Assembly: GCA_041589735.1 (NCBI GenBank)
Contig: JBFHVA010000239.1
Coordinates: forward strand, 1 to 5,585
DNA length: 5,585 bases
Origin: CAMYJH01 sp041589735
Lineage (GTDB): Bacteria; Pseudomonadota; Gammaproteobacteria; HK1
Direction: 5' to 3'
Made by a program: the position numbers and the translations under genes. Shown here piece after piece: positions 5,536 to 5,585 of this stretch; within the stretch, counting starts at the first letter, position 1; each line of letters begins with the position of its first letter. Under the pieces are notes generated by a model. That model saw only the letters and a program-made list of their open reading frames with translations. It had not been told where the DNA came from and searched no databases.

Positions 5536-5585
5536 TCAGGCGCCGTTCCGCTCGGGAGAGATCGAAGGGGAGAGTAATTCGACGC
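5536..5585 (-). CDS. Possible C-terminal tail of a convergent gene (Maf-like by synteny)
   Basis: On the minus strand a frame enters from the right edge and reads VELLSPSISPERNGA before a TGA at 5536-5538, only 11 bases past the sppA stop. In E. coli yceF, a Maf-family nucleotide pyrophosphatase, follows rluC in convergent orientation. The hydrophobic VELL piece is compatible with a Maf C-terminal helix. Only 15 residues are visible, other frames are also open, and the call rests mainly on synteny. Confidence 0.25.
   Translation of the reverse strand, partial: VELLSPSISPERNGA

Noticed and set aside
5525..5585. Intrinsic terminator after sppA
   Set aside because: No stem with a following T-run is visible in the bases available; a terminator could lie beyond the edge or be absent.

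Overview
The window is a conserved chromosomal housekeeping block of a GC-rich gammaproteobacterium. The catalytic half of the RNase E protein closely resembles the Escherichia coli enzyme, and the order rne (leftward), rluC, a HAD phosphatase and a short-form sppA (rightward) resembles that of Pseudomonas-like and other non-enteric gammaproteobacteria. E. coli has the same divergent rne/rluC pair. The genus cannot be fixed from the sequence. There are no insertion sequences, phage genes, CRISPR arrays or tRNA/rRNA genes.

Layout. Positions 1-2076 (minus strand) hold the first 692 codons of rne, the endoribonuclease at the core of the RNA degradosome; its C-terminal end lies beyond the left edge. 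Positions 2077-2798 are a 722-bp divergent intergenic region. It carries a good candidate rne promoter (2645-2673, minus strand), an overlapping weaker rluC promoter (2657-2684, plus strand) and a predicted rne 5' leader of about 560 nt. That leader contains several strong inverted repeats and a 9-bp long-range complementarity. Positions 2799-5524 (plus strand) form a tight three-gene run: rluC (23S rRNA pseudouridine synthase), a HAD subfamily IA phosphatase, and an SppA-type S49 membrane peptidase. The intergenic gaps are 20 and 12 nt, which suggests one transcript. The last 50 bases may hold the C-terminal tail of a convergent gene on the minus strand, plausibly a Maf-family protein by synteny.

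How the parts relate. RNase E processes rRNA and degrades mRNA, RluC modifies 23S rRNA, and SppA removes membrane-embedded peptide remnants. The substrate of the HAD enzyme is unknown. In E. coli the rne leader lets RNase E control its own mRNA, and the long structured leader here is a natural candidate for the same job, although no primary-sequence match to the E. coli leader was established.

The genes themselves are ordinary. The parts most worth a second look are the structured rne leader, the overlapping divergent promoters, the Gly/Arg-rich (RGG-like) tail of RNase E, and the uncertain rluC start. I found no sign of a novel multi-gene system.
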